Shown here: piece by piece, positions 17,481 to 25,538 of the stretch
How positions within the stretch are numbered: position 1 is the stretch's first letter
How the letters are laid out: every line of letters begins with the position of its first letter
Assembly: GCA_024690485.1 (NCBI GenBank)
Contig: JAILPB010000030.1
Coordinates: 1 to 40,876 of the forward strand
Direction: 5' to 3'
Length of the DNA: 40,876 bases
Source: Butyrivibrio sp.
GTDB lineage: Bacteria; Bacillota; Clostridia; Lachnospirales; Lachnospiraceae
Program-made: the position numbers and the translations under genes
Notes under the pieces: model-generated
The model's database searches: none
The model's input: only the letters and a program-made list of their open reading frames with translations
What the model was told of the DNA's origin: nothing

Positions 17481-18572
17481 TTAGATGCCGTATTTGTCTA
17501 CATCTTCCTGAGTAATTGTCTCAGCATCGAAGCCCTTCTCATCCATGATGATTGTCTTCTCTGAAATTGATCCGCCGCTCTCAAGAGTCTTGATGATCTC
17601 ATCAATGTAGCTAGACTGGAAAGGATTGCACTGTCCATCATAGTTCCAATTCTGGTTAAGGAGCTCTTCAAGTGCCCACTTGTTGCAGTCAAAGCCCATT
17701 ACGATAACGTCTTTGCCAACACCATGTGAGATACCAGCTGCATCAAGAGCTGCAACTGCGCCCTTAGCCATATCGTCGTTCTCAGCATAGATTACGTTGA
17801 ACTCTTTGCCGGAATCGATAACTGACTGAACGATCTGCTGTGCCTTCTCTGCGTTCCACTCAGCTGTCTGCTGAACAACGATGTTCCAGTTGTCTTCTGC
17901 AGCAACCTTCTCATCAAGAGCACCACTTCTGCCCTGCTGAGCTGCAGAACCCATAACACCCTGAAGGTGAATTACGTTAACTGTATCGAGGTTCTGTCCT
18001 GCGAGCCAATCAACAGCTGTCTGGCCTTCCTTAGCCATATCAGATACGATTGAAGCCTCATAGAGACTCTCATCAGCATCGATTGTACGGTCGAAAAGGA
18101 TTACCTTAATGCCTGCATCCTGTGCATCCTGAAGAACTGAATCCCAGCCTGCTGTATCAGCTGCAGAAAGAAGAAGGTAGTCTACTTCGTCCTGGATGAA
18201 TGTCTGAGCTGCTGCGATCTGCTCGTCGTTCTTTAAGCTGTAAGCAAATGAAGCATCATAGCCATTCTCTTCTGTGAAAGTTGCCTTAAGGTCAGCGTCG
18301 TTAGCTGTACGATAGCCTGACTCGTTAGGATCGTTGTTGATGATACCAACCTTGATGAGATCGCCTGAAGCTGTCGCTTCCTCAGTAACCTCTTCAGTTG
18401 CTTCTTCTACTGCCTCAGTAGCTTCCTCTACTGTTTCGCTGACAGCTTCTGTAGCTTCTTCTACAGTCTCACTAGCTGCTTCCTTTGCTGTATCAGCTGC
18501 GCCGCTGTTACAAGCAACAAGGCTAAGTGTCATAGCAGATGCCATAACGATTGACAATAACTTTCTTTTCAT
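17481..18572 (-). CDS. Sugar-binding lipoprotein (first binding protein of the importer operon)
   Basis: The start has AGGAGGG 8 nt upstream. The lipobox LVA|C puts the lipidated cysteine at about residue 21. It is followed by an unusually long acidic linker (about 30-68) made of repeated TVEEATEAV-like units, then a Peripla_BP_4-type sugar-binding fold. Family positions are kept (ESGYRTAN, LFDRTID, LQGVMGS, YAENDDMAKGA, CNPFQSS), but it is clearly different from the YtfQ-like protein at 12715, which is nearer the E. coli sequence. As the first gene of the operon it is probably the most highly expressed and acts as the main capture protein; ligand specificity is unknown. The gene follows the two-component system on the same strand. 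Confidence 0.9.
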   Translation of the reverse strand: MKRKLLSIVMASAMTLSLVACNSGAADTAKEAASETVEEATEAVSETVEEATEAVEEATEEVTEEATASGDLIKVGIINNDPNESGYRTANDADLKATFTEENGYDASFAYSLKNDEQIAAAQTFIQDEVDYLLLSAADTAGWDSVLQDAQDAGIKVILFDRTIDADESLYEASIVSDMAKEGQTAVDWLAGQNLDTVNVIHLQGVMGSAAQQGRSGALDEKVAAEDNWNIVVQQTAEWNAEKAQQIVQSVIDSGKEFNVIYAENDDMAKGAVAALDAAGISHGVGKDVIVMGFDCNKWALEELLNQNWNYDGQCNPFQSSYIDEIIKTLESGGSISEKTIIMDEKGFDAETITQEDVDKYGI

Positions 18573-18727
18573 AACTTTTTCCCTCCTAGAGAATTAGAAA
18601 AATTTACGGGGTTATCCCCTTGCTGATAATAATTCTATAGGAATGAGAAAAAATTACGATGCAATTAAAAATCAAAAATTGTTGGAATTTTTATTATTTT
18701 TTTACGGTTGGTTGGATTTTTTACGAT

Positions 18728-20044
18728 TTAGGTTAAGATTTTCGGCAGAGTAATGGTTACGGTTGTTCCATAGCCGTATTTACTGTCTACTGACAGGCCA
18801 TATTCCTCCCCAAATTCAAGCTTTATGCGCTCGTTTACGTTATACATTCCATATATAGCGCTGTGCTCCGGCTTTTCATGGGAAAGAGATTCCCTGACAG
18901 CCTGCAATCGGCCTTCCTCCATACCCATACCGTTATCGGCAACGATAATTTCTATCATATCATCATGTATATTGCCTGTTACGCGTATCATACCTCCGCC
19001 GCGCTTATTCTTTATTCCATGATACAGAGCATTCTCGATGATGGGCTGAATTGTGATCTTAGGAATATGATAAGGATATAGATCCTCTGATACTTCAAGC
19101 TGATAAGATAAAATGTCCTGATATCTTATCTGCTGAATTTCAAGGTAGCTTCTTACGTGCTGAATTTCTTCCTTTATGGTTACTATCTCTTTTCCTTTAT
19201 TAAGGCTGCTTCTGAAAAAGTCAGATAGACTTCCTACCATTTTTACTACCTGTCTCTGATTTCCTGCTTCTGCAGACCATACGATAGCATCTAAGGTATT
19301 ATATAAAAAGTGAGGATTTATCTGGGCTTGAAGAACTTCAAACTCAGCCTTACGAAGCAGCTTCTGCTCCTTTTTTACCTGCTCTTCTATAGGTCTTGTA
19401 ATCCAAATGGGTCCAACGAGAGATACAATAAGCACGCTAAGCAGCACAAAAATAACGATTCCGATTGAGATTCTAATATAGTTTCTGTAGAAGTCCTCGG
19501 AATCCTTTTGGGCAGTCTGAAGCTGCTTATTTTCATAATAGATGTATTCGTTTACAGTCTCCTGCACAAGAGATGTTACTATTTGGACATCGTTCTCCCA
19601 GATTATCATGTTGGAATCATAGCGGTCCTCGTAGTTTAGATTATCTTCTATTTTCTCAATATAGCCTTCCAGATTGGATAAGTATTTTAAAGCACTCTCA
19701 ATACGCTTCATATTTTCGGGAGTATTGGTGTAGTCTTTAAGTCCGTCTATGACATTTCTTGCATGACTAATAAGCTCCGGAAGTTTGGAATCTTCGGGGC
19801 TTACGTTTCCGACAATTAAGAGATAGGTTTCATAATCAAAATCTTCTTTGAAATCAAGACTGAACTTACTTGCTTCAACGACAGAAGTGATCATATTATT
19901 ATATCTGTCGTTTATCTTGGATAGATTATAATAAGCAAATATCATAAACAGAATGCTCGGTAAAAGAAGGATGAAATATGAAATTCTTATCTGGTCGGCA
20001 AGATGTGAATTTGAAATGTCTCGTATCTTTTTAAGAAATGTCAT
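18728..20044 (-). CDS. YesM/LytS-type sensor histidine kinase
   Basis: This 438-residue kinase has TM1 (about 21-41), a helical extracellular sensor (42-189) and TM2 (about 190-214), with only a short linker instead of a full HAMP. The His_kinase domain of the YesM/LytS type has phospho-acceptor His245 in QINPHFLYNT. The ATPase part shows the N box (IIENALYHGIKN) and G box (VADNGMGMEEG). The gene overlaps the response regulator stop by 4 nt (ATGA), so the two are co-translated. The sugar-importer operon begins about 155 nt downstream, which suggests that the pair controls it, possibly by sensing the sugar or a loaded binding protein. Confidence 0.94.
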   Translation of the reverse strand: MTFLKKIRDISNSHLADQIRISYFILLLPSILFMIFAYYNLSKINDRYNNMITSVVEASKFSLDFKEDFDYETYLLIVGNVSPEDSKLPELISHARNVIDGLKDYTNTPENMKRIESALKYLSNLEGYIEKIEDNLNYEDRYDSNMIIWENDVQIVTSLVQETVNEYIYYENKQLQTAQKDSEDFYRNYIRISIGIVIFVLLSVLIVSLVGPIWITRPIEEQVKKEQKLLRKAEFEVLQAQINPHFLYNTLDAIVWSAEAGNQRQVVKMVGSLSDFFRSSLNKGKEIVTIKEEIQHVRSYLEIQQIRYQDILSYQLEVSEDLYPYHIPKITIQPIIENALYHGIKNKRGGGMIRVTGNIHDDMIEIIVADNGMGMEEGRLQAVRESLSHEKPEHSAIYGMYNVNERIKLEFGEEYGLSVDSKYGYGTTVTITLPKILT

Positions 20045-21660
20045 GCTTCATCCACCGGCATACCGCTTCTGTACTGGGTTGGCGTAATTCCTTGAGTCTT
20101 TTTAAATATATATGAAAAATAGTGGGGATCCTTATATCCTACAAGGAATCCTATTTCATTGCTTTTCTTTGATGTGGTACTGAGAAGTTCTTTTGCTGCA
20201 TTCATCCTGTAGTCAGTAAGATACTTAATAAAGGGCTTTCCTGTCTCCTGCTTAAATACAGCGCTTAAGTGATTAGGTGAAAAGTTTACGTGGGCTGCCA
20301 GAGTATTAAGTGAAAGCTCATCCTCTGTGTAATGCTTCTCAATATAGGAAATAACATCACTTACAAGATCGTGATATCTTCCCTTGGAATTTTCATCTCT
20401 TATATCAAGGGCTGTATCAAGGATCCTGGTAAAGTATTTTCTTGTGTTGTCTTCATCTGCAAGGATATCAGGCGTTGGAACTTCAACTTTTCCTTCCATA
20501 TCGCTTCTGGTAAGTCCAAGGTCATTCTCAATAAAATCACTTACGCAAAAATATACGTCCATAGCGATATATTGCCTTAGCATAGTTGAACGTATTGCGT
20601 TTTTGCCCATACCGTTTATGAATTCTTCCATGAAAAACTCGGTCTCTGTTTTTTCGCCTCGCCTTATGAATTCCTTGATGAGTCTTCTATCTATATGCTT
20701 GGGATCGATTTCAGAGAGAATAACATCCTCATTATCAGGCTTTAATACTTCTTCAGAGCCTCTAAGGAATCCATTATCCTCAGTCAGATACATGTGCGCA
20801 AACGCCCTTGTAGCCCAGCCAAAGGATGTGGGAATTTCTGTAATTCTTGATACCGGCTGACCAATGCCTCCAAAATATCTGATATGGTTGTATTTTCCAA
20901 AGAGGTCAGAGAGCTTTTCTACGCATTCATCGATATTTAATGCAACAGCATTTTCGTTATCGCCTTTAAACAGCAAAACTATACCCTCTACATTTAAATC
21001 GAAATAAAGGGCATCATATTTTTCAGATAAAATACAGATTTTGGAAAGTACGTCAATTACGCTCTTAGAATACTCATAGGTATCGTGCCTTGTGGACCAT
21101 ACTTTTAAGAGAATAGTGTTATAGCACATCCCCGTTATATCTATTGATAGTTTTTTTGCACTTTCAATAAGCTCAGAAAAATCTTTCCCACCTGTAATCA
21201 GGCTTCTGAAGAAATCGAGCTTTTCAAGCTCAAGTCTTTCCTTCATGTCCTCTTCGTAACGTTTTCTGGCTTCTTTTTCTTCTCTTTTTTCTTCAATTTT
21301 AGCTTTAAGTGCGTCAACTTCTTTAAGGAGATTCTCGCCGCTGATTGGCTTAGATAAATAGCAGGATACACCGATTCTTATTGCTTCTGTTGCAAATTGG
21401 AAGTCTTCATATCCGGTAAGAAGTATGATCTCTATAAAAGGAAATTCCTTTTTGATCATGCGACTTAAGGTAAGCCCGTCCATGAATGGCATTTTGATAT
21501 CGGTTATAACAATGTCCGGCTGAAGCTTTTGAATCATGGTATAAGCTATCTCTCCATCCGAAGCTTCACCGCAAAAGTCATAGCCGTGGGCTGCCCAGTC
21601 TATATTATTTTTTATACCTTCTCTGACAACAAACTCATCTTCAACTAGAAATACCTTCAT
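20041..21660 (-). CDS. YesN-type response regulator with AraC DNA-binding domain
   Basis: The 539-residue product begins with a receiver domain (1-125): acidic Glu7-Asp8-Glu9, phospho-acceptor Asp54 in DIVITDIKMPFMDG, Thr82 and Lys104 in LSKP. A coiled coil rich in Glu/Lys/Arg follows (about 115-145), then a long middle region (about 150-410) typical of YesN-type regulators, and a C-terminal AraC-type double helix-turn-helix (about 430-535) with LSLNTLAAHVNFSPNHLSAV and IGFLVGYKDPHYFSYIFKK. It should bind DNA upstream of the importer operon when phosphorylated by the adjacent kinase. The start has only a weak ribosome site, and the ddh terminator hairpin ends about 20 nt before it. Confidence 0.94.
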   Translation of the reverse strand: MKVFLVEDEFVVREGIKNNIDWAAHGYDFCGEASDGEIAYTMIQKLQPDIVITDIKMPFMDGLTLSRMIKKEFPFIEIILLTGYEDFQFATEAIRIGVSCYLSKPISGENLLKEVDALKAKIEEKREEKEARKRYEEDMKERLELEKLDFFRSLITGGKDFSELIESAKKLSIDITGMCYNTILLKVWSTRHDTYEYSKSVIDVLSKICILSEKYDALYFDLNVEGIVLLFKGDNENAVALNIDECVEKLSDLFGKYNHIRYFGGIGQPVSRITEIPTSFGWATRAFAHMYLTEDNGFLRGSEEVLKPDNEDVILSEIDPKHIDRRLIKEFIRRGEKTETEFFMEEFINGMGKNAIRSTMLRQYIAMDVYFCVSDFIENDLGLTRSDMEGKVEVPTPDILADEDNTRKYFTRILDTALDIRDENSKGRYHDLVSDVISYIEKHYTEDELSLNTLAAHVNFSPNHLSAVFKQETGKPFIKYLTDYRMNAAKELLSTTSKKSNEIGFLVGYKDPHYFSYIFKKTQGITPTQYRSGMPVDEA

Positions 21661-21681
21661 AACCCCAACAACTCATTTCTA

Positions 21682-21716
21682 AAAACCTTCCGGATTCCCT
21701 ATTTCCGGAAGGTTTT
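21682..21716 (-). terminator. Intrinsic terminator after ddh, very close to the response regulator start
   Basis: A perfect 13-bp stem (AAAACCTTCCGGA and its complement) with a 9-nt loop, followed on the minus strand by a run of Ts. It should end the ddh transcript. Because the response regulator ATG lies only about 20 nt beyond, the hairpin may also sit in that gene's leader. Confidence 0.85.
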
Positions 21717-21735
21717 CAATTATTTTTATATTAAA

Positions 21736-22713
21736 TTATAAATAATGTGCTCTGATCTCGTCTCCTGATAAAGGTGAAAGATAAGAAGGAGCAATATCAA
21801 ATACAGTTTTTCCGCCCTTTACGCCTTCTTTGTTAAGTCTGTCTACTGCTCTTGCGTAAGCTGTAAGAACAGCACCTGTAAATTCAGGATTTGAATCAAG
21901 CTTTAAGCTGTATTCAATAACGTGCTTGTTTCCACTGTTTCCGGTTTCACCTGTATAGATAACTGATCCGCCGTGAGGAAGACCTGCGTGGTCTCTTAAT
22001 AGCTCATCCTCGCTGATAAAATGTACTGTTGTATCATAGTCAGCAAAGTAGTTAGGCATTGTCTTGATCTCGTTTTCAATCTTTGCCTTATCAGCGCCGT
22101 CTTCTGCAACAACGAAGCACTCACGAGTATGCTTTTCTCTTGTTGTAAGCTCAGGGTTTTCGCCGTTTCTTACCCTTTCAAGGGCGGCAGGTACAGGAAT
22201 AGTATACTGTCTTGCGTCCTTAACACCTTCAATTCTTCTGATTGCATCAGAATGACCCTGGCTTACGCCTCTTCCCCAGAAGGTATAATCCTTGCCGTTA
22301 GGAAGGATAGCTGTAGCATATAATCTGCTTAGTGAAAACATTCCGGGATCCCATCCGCATGAAATAAGACCGATCTTGCCTGCAGCTTTTGCAGCCTTAT
22401 CGACATTTTCAAAATGAACAGGGATGTTTGCATGAGTATCAAAAGAATCTACTACGTTGTACATAGCAGCATACTTAGGTGTCATCTCGGGAAGATCTGT
22501 CGCACTTCCTCCGCAGATGATAAGAACATCGATATCTTCCTTTCCTGTATCAAGGTCTTTTACGCTCTTAACAGGCACTTCTGCAGAAGCTATCTTTAAG
22601 CTCTCAGGTGCTCTTCTTGTATAAACAGCAGCAAGCTCCATATCTTTTGCAGCATTAACAGCAGCTTCAACGCCTCTTCCGAGGTTGCCATAACCTAAAA
22701 TTCCGATTTTCAT
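21736..22713 (-). CDS. ddh: meso-Diaminopimelate D-dehydrogenase
   Basis: The enzyme (EC 1.4.1.16) reversibly converts L-tetrahydrodipicolinate, ammonia and NADPH to meso-diaminopimelate, the one-step branch of lysine and peptidoglycan precursor synthesis. The 325-residue length fits the family. The N-terminal Rossmann motif is GILGYGNLGRGVE (4-16). The family segments VVDSFDTHANIP, SCGWDPGMFSLSR, FWGRGVSQGHSDAIRRI and NPEFTGAVLTAYARA are all present. GGAGGA lies 4 nt before the ATG. It appears to have its own promoter and terminator, so it is probably monocistronic, though it follows yfbR on the same strand. Confidence 0.97.
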   Translation of the reverse strand: MKIGILGYGNLGRGVEAAVNAAKDMELAAVYTRRAPESLKIASAEVPVKSVKDLDTGKEDIDVLIICGGSATDLPEMTPKYAAMYNVVDSFDTHANIPVHFENVDKAAKAAGKIGLISCGWDPGMFSLSRLYATAILPNGKDYTFWGRGVSQGHSDAIRRIEGVKDARQYTIPVPAALERVRNGENPELTTREKHTRECFVVAEDGADKAKIENEIKTMPNYFADYDTTVHFISEDELLRDHAGLPHGGSVIYTGETGNSGNKHVIEYSLKLDSNPEFTGAVLTAYARAVDRLNKEGVKGGKTVFDIAPSYLSPLSGDEIRAHYL

Positions 22714-22770
22714 AGACTCCTCCGTTTCAAAAAATACATTTATAACAATCTAATTTTATATAATACATGA

Positions 22771-22797
22771 ATTATACATTATTAGTAAAGCCTTCAA
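22771..22797 (-). promoter_or_regulatory. Candidate ddh promoter
   Basis: A perfect TATAAT (22771-22776 on the minus strand) lies about 57 nt before the ddh ATG. TTGAAG, overlapping the end of yfbR, is a possible -35 but the spacer is only 15 nt. Confidence 0.4.
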
Positions 22798-23387
22798 GAC
22801 AACTCATCAAGAGTTTTGCCGTAAGGCTCAAGGAAATCCCTCATAAAATCATTTACTTCTACGCATTCTTCTTTAAGCTTATTCAGTGAATTTAATGTAC
22901 TTTCCTGTGCAGTTCTAAATTCGCTGTTTCCTGCGTTTTTCTCTTCGATGCACTTAATAAGTGCTGAAAGCTTATCAGCAGCTTTAACAAGCCTTCTCAT
23001 ATACTTCTCATCTTCTCCGTCCTGTGCCCTGAAAATATCCTCGTAGGCAGGACGCAGATCCTCCGGAAGCTTATGAAGAAGCTGAGTGTCGGCTATTGCT
23101 TCTACCTGCTTATATGCGTTTTTAATTTCATCGTTATAGTATTTTACAGGTGTTGGCATATCTCCTGTAATAATCTCAGATGCATCATGGTAAAGACCAA
23201 TAAGTGCTGCCTTCTCCGCATTTAAGTTCTTACCGTACCTGACATTGCCTATAACGCAAAGAGCGTGAGCTATCATTGCGACCTCAAGTGAATGCTCACT
23301 TAAGTTTTCCTGTCTGGAATTACGCATGAGAGCCCACCGCTCGATATATTTCATTCTAGATACTGTTGCAAAAAAATTGTATGACAT
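22794..23387 (-). CDS. yfbR: HD-domain 5'-deoxynucleotidase, YfbR family
   Basis: The enzyme removes phosphate from deoxyribonucleoside 5'-monophosphates and takes part in dUMP supply and nucleotide salvage in the cytoplasm. The 197-residue product matches E. coli YfbR along its length: SRMKYIERWALMRNSRQENLSEHS, read in two parts, then AMIAHAL, GLYHDASEIITGDMPTPVKYYN and KAADKLSALIKCIEE. The metal-binding HD pair is His-Asp in LYHDASE, with the first His in LSEHSLEV and the later Asp in KAADKLSA. It starts 3 nt before the end of spacing from the upstream kinase-like gene, so the two are co-transcribed. Confidence 0.92.
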   Translation of the reverse strand: MSYNFFATVSRMKYIERWALMRNSRQENLSEHSLEVAMIAHALCVIGNVRYGKNLNAEKAALIGLYHDASEIITGDMPTPVKYYNDEIKNAYKQVEAIADTQLLHKLPEDLRPAYEDIFRAQDGEDEKYMRRLVKAADKLSALIKCIEEKNAGNSEFRTAQESTLNSLNKLKEECVEVNDFMRDFLEPYGKTLDELS

Positions 23388-23390
23388 AAT

Positions 23391-24017
23391 TTATCTGTTT
23401 TCAAAATCCTCTACAAACTGTACTATCAAATTTACCGTTCCATCAACTCCAAGCTTACTTGAGTTAACAGTAAGGTCATAGGTGTCTGATCTTCCCCATT
23501 TCTTAGAAGAATAATAGTTATAATAGCTCTGTCTCTGCTTATCCTTCTGAAGCATCTTCTCGATGGCTTTTTCTTTTGTTGTTATCTCAGGATAACGCTG
23601 TTTAACTCTCTCAATCTTATCTTCTTCATTTGCATGAATAAAGATATTTACAACGTTATCATACTCAGCCAGCGCGTAGTCAGCACATCTTCCTACGATT
23701 ACGCAGGGTCCTTCATCAGCGATCTTCTTAATAGTATCAAACTGAGCAAGGAAAATCTTATGGCTTATAGGCATATCTACAAAGCTTGATGCATTATAGC
23801 CAAATGAATACGTATCCATAACGAGATTGTAAAGGAATGAAGTTGTAGGTCTTTCATCGTGATCCTTTATCATTTCTCTAGCGAAACCGCTGTCCTGAGC
23901 TGCTCTTGTAAGAAGTTCCTTATCGTAAAACTTAATACCAAAATGCTCTGCTACTTTTGTTCCAATCTCTCTTCCACCTGATCCAAATTGTCTGCCTATA
24001 GTAATAATTGTATTCAT
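23391..24017 (-). CDS. Cytidylate kinase-like family protein
   Basis: The 208-residue product belongs to the Cytidylate_kin2 family. It opens with ITIGRQFGSGGREIGTKVAE, a P-loop (GRQFGSGGR) of the type seen in these proteins, and has VIVGRCADYAL and a late RSDTYDLTVNSSKLG segment corresponding to the nucleotide-binding lid and C-terminal strand. It probably phosphorylates a nucleoside monophosphate, but the substrate of this subfamily is not well established. GGAGG lies 5 nt before the ATG. It stands between a pseudouridine synthase and yfbR, fitting a nucleotide/RNA metabolism cluster. It is shorter than true Cmk (about 220-230) and lacks the full CMP-binding region. Confidence 0.88.
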   Translation of the reverse strand: MNTIITIGRQFGSGGREIGTKVAEHFGIKFYDKELLTRAAQDSGFAREMIKDHDERPTTSFLYNLVMDTYSFGYNASSFVDMPISHKIFLAQFDTIKKIADEGPCVIVGRCADYALAEYDNVVNIFIHANEEDKIERVKQRYPEITTKEKAIEKMLQKDKQRQSYYNYYSSKKWGRSDTYDLTVNSSKLGVDGTVNLIVQFVEDFENR

Positions 24018-24053
24018 ATCAAACCTCCGTAGATGGTATTTTAATACAATTTA

Positions 24054-24992
24054 TTATACCAAAATATTTAAAAGATGGTCAAAATATTCGGGAAGCGGAG
24101 CATCAATTTCTATATATTTTCTTGTTGTAGGCTGAACAAAGCCAAGAGTTTTTGCATGAAGTGTCTGCCCGTTTAATTTAAACTTTGATTTTTGCCCGTT
24201 TCCATACACTTCATCCCCAAGAAGCGGATGACCTATGTGTGACATATGAACTCTTATCTGATGGGTTCTTCCTGTCTCTAGCTTACACTGAATGTAGGTA
24301 AGCTTTGACTCTTCAAATCTCTTTATGACTTGATAATGGGTAACAGCCTCTTTTCCCTGTCCAGCAGGAACTACAGCCATCTTCTTTCTATCATTTACAG
24401 ATCGTCCGATATTTCCTTCGACTGTTCCTTCGTCATCTTTAAGGATTCCATGGCATATAGCGTGATAAACTCTGTTGATTGAGTGTTCTTTTAGTTGCTC
24501 TGCTATATCTCTGTGGGCAACGTCATTTTTACAGATAAGTATTGAGCCTGTGGTATCCATATCAATTCTATGAACTATTCCGGGGCGCATGACTCCGTTT
24601 ATGCCGGATAGCTTATCTCCAAGGTAGTACATTATTCCATTAACCAAAGTATGCTCATAGTGGCCGGGAGCCGGATGGACAACCATGCCCTTTGGCTTAT
24701 TAATAACCAATATGTCATCATCTTCATAGAGAATATCAAGATCCATTTTTTCCGGCTTAATATCAGGAATTACAGAAGGCGGAATGATAAGAGAAAGTTC
24801 ATCTCCTTCACTTACCTTGGTACTTCCCTTAACAATTTTACCATTAACGGTTAGGAGGTTATCCTTTATAAGTTTTTGTATATAACTTCTGCTCATAGCA
24901 TCAGAGAGAGAGCTGATAAGCTTATCAACTCTCTCTCCGTCATTATCTTCAGTAACTACAAATCTTAAAACATTTGTATTATCGCTGCTCAT
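24054..24992 (-). CDS. RluD-family RNA pseudouridine synthase
   Basis: The enzyme isomerises uridine to pseudouridine in rRNA, probably large-subunit RNA. The 312-residue protein has an S4 RNA-binding domain (about 12-75) and an RluA/RluD-type catalytic domain with the nucleophilic Asp in HRIDMDTTG and the conserved GRTHQIRVHM. NKPKGMVVHP precedes these, as in the family. The ATG overlaps the lspA stop by 4 nt (ATGA), a very common lspA-rluD arrangement in Firmicutes. Which uridine is modified cannot be told from sequence; RluD is the closest label. Confidence 0.93.
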   Translation of the reverse strand: MSSDNTNVLRFVVTEDNDGERVDKLISSLSDAMSRSYIQKLIKDNLLTVNGKIVKGSTKVSEGDELSLIIPPSVIPDIKPEKMDLDILYEDDDILVINKPKGMVVHPAPGHYEHTLVNGIMYYLGDKLSGINGVMRPGIVHRIDMDTTGSILICKNDVAHRDIAEQLKEHSINRVYHAICHGILKDDEGTVEGNIGRSVNDRKKMAVVPAGQGKEAVTHYQVIKRFEESKLTYIQCKLETGRTHQIRVHMSHIGHPLLGDEVYGNGQKSKFKLNGQTLHAKTLGFVQPTTRKYIEIDAPLPEYFDHLLNILV

Positions 24993-25528
24993 TTAAACTC
25001 CCTATACTTCTTCTGCTGCTTGAAGCTTAAGAAACTAAAGTCATTTTCCTTGTAATAGAAAAGGAAAAGTAAGATAAACAGTATTGTTGAAACCGTAACA
25101 TAAATATCTGCCACATTAAAAATCGGGAAATTTATAAGTACAAATGAAATAAAATCAACAACATAATCGTTTCGTATTCTGTCAATCATGTTTCCGGCTG
25201 CTCCGGAAGCTATCATAATGAGGATTACCTGCATAATGGTGTACTTTTTGGTCATTGGAAGCTGAAACAAAACATAGGCTATAACTACCATTATCATAAC
25301 AGCAACCATCACAAAGAATACTTTCTGATCCTGTAAAATACCAAATGCTGCGCCTCTGTTCTTAAGGAATGTAAGCTCAAGGACACCCGGAATAAGCACT
25401 ATTGAGTCTTTATCCTGTAAATACTTTACAGCCATAAACTTTGTTACCTGATCAAGGACAATTAAAAGTGCTATGGCAATTATATCTATGATCAGGGCAA
25501 TTTTCTTTTTAGTTGTAAGTATATTCAT
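24989..25528 (-). CDS. lspA: Lipoprotein signal peptidase (signal peptidase II)
   Basis: This membrane aspartic protease cleaves prolipoproteins before the lipidated cysteine. The 179-residue protein has four hydrophobic segments. The two catalytic aspartates are in the conserved NDYVVDFI and FNVADIYV boxes, preceded by AAGNMIDR. It would mature the several lipoproteins encoded in this window. GAGGTG lies 6 nt before the ATG and overlaps the end of aroB, so aroB, lspA and the pseudouridine synthase form one transcription unit. The C-terminus after the last membrane segment is slightly longer and more basic than usual. Confidence 0.96.
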   Translation of the reverse strand: MNILTTKKKIALIIDIIAIALLIVLDQVTKFMAVKYLQDKDSIVLIPGVLELTFLKNRGAAFGILQDQKVFFVMVAVMIMVVIAYVLFQLPMTKKYTIMQVILIMIASGAAGNMIDRIRNDYVVDFISFVLINFPIFNVADIYVTVSTILFILLFLFYYKENDFSFLSFKQQKKYREFK

Positions 25529-25538
25529 TGGTTACACC

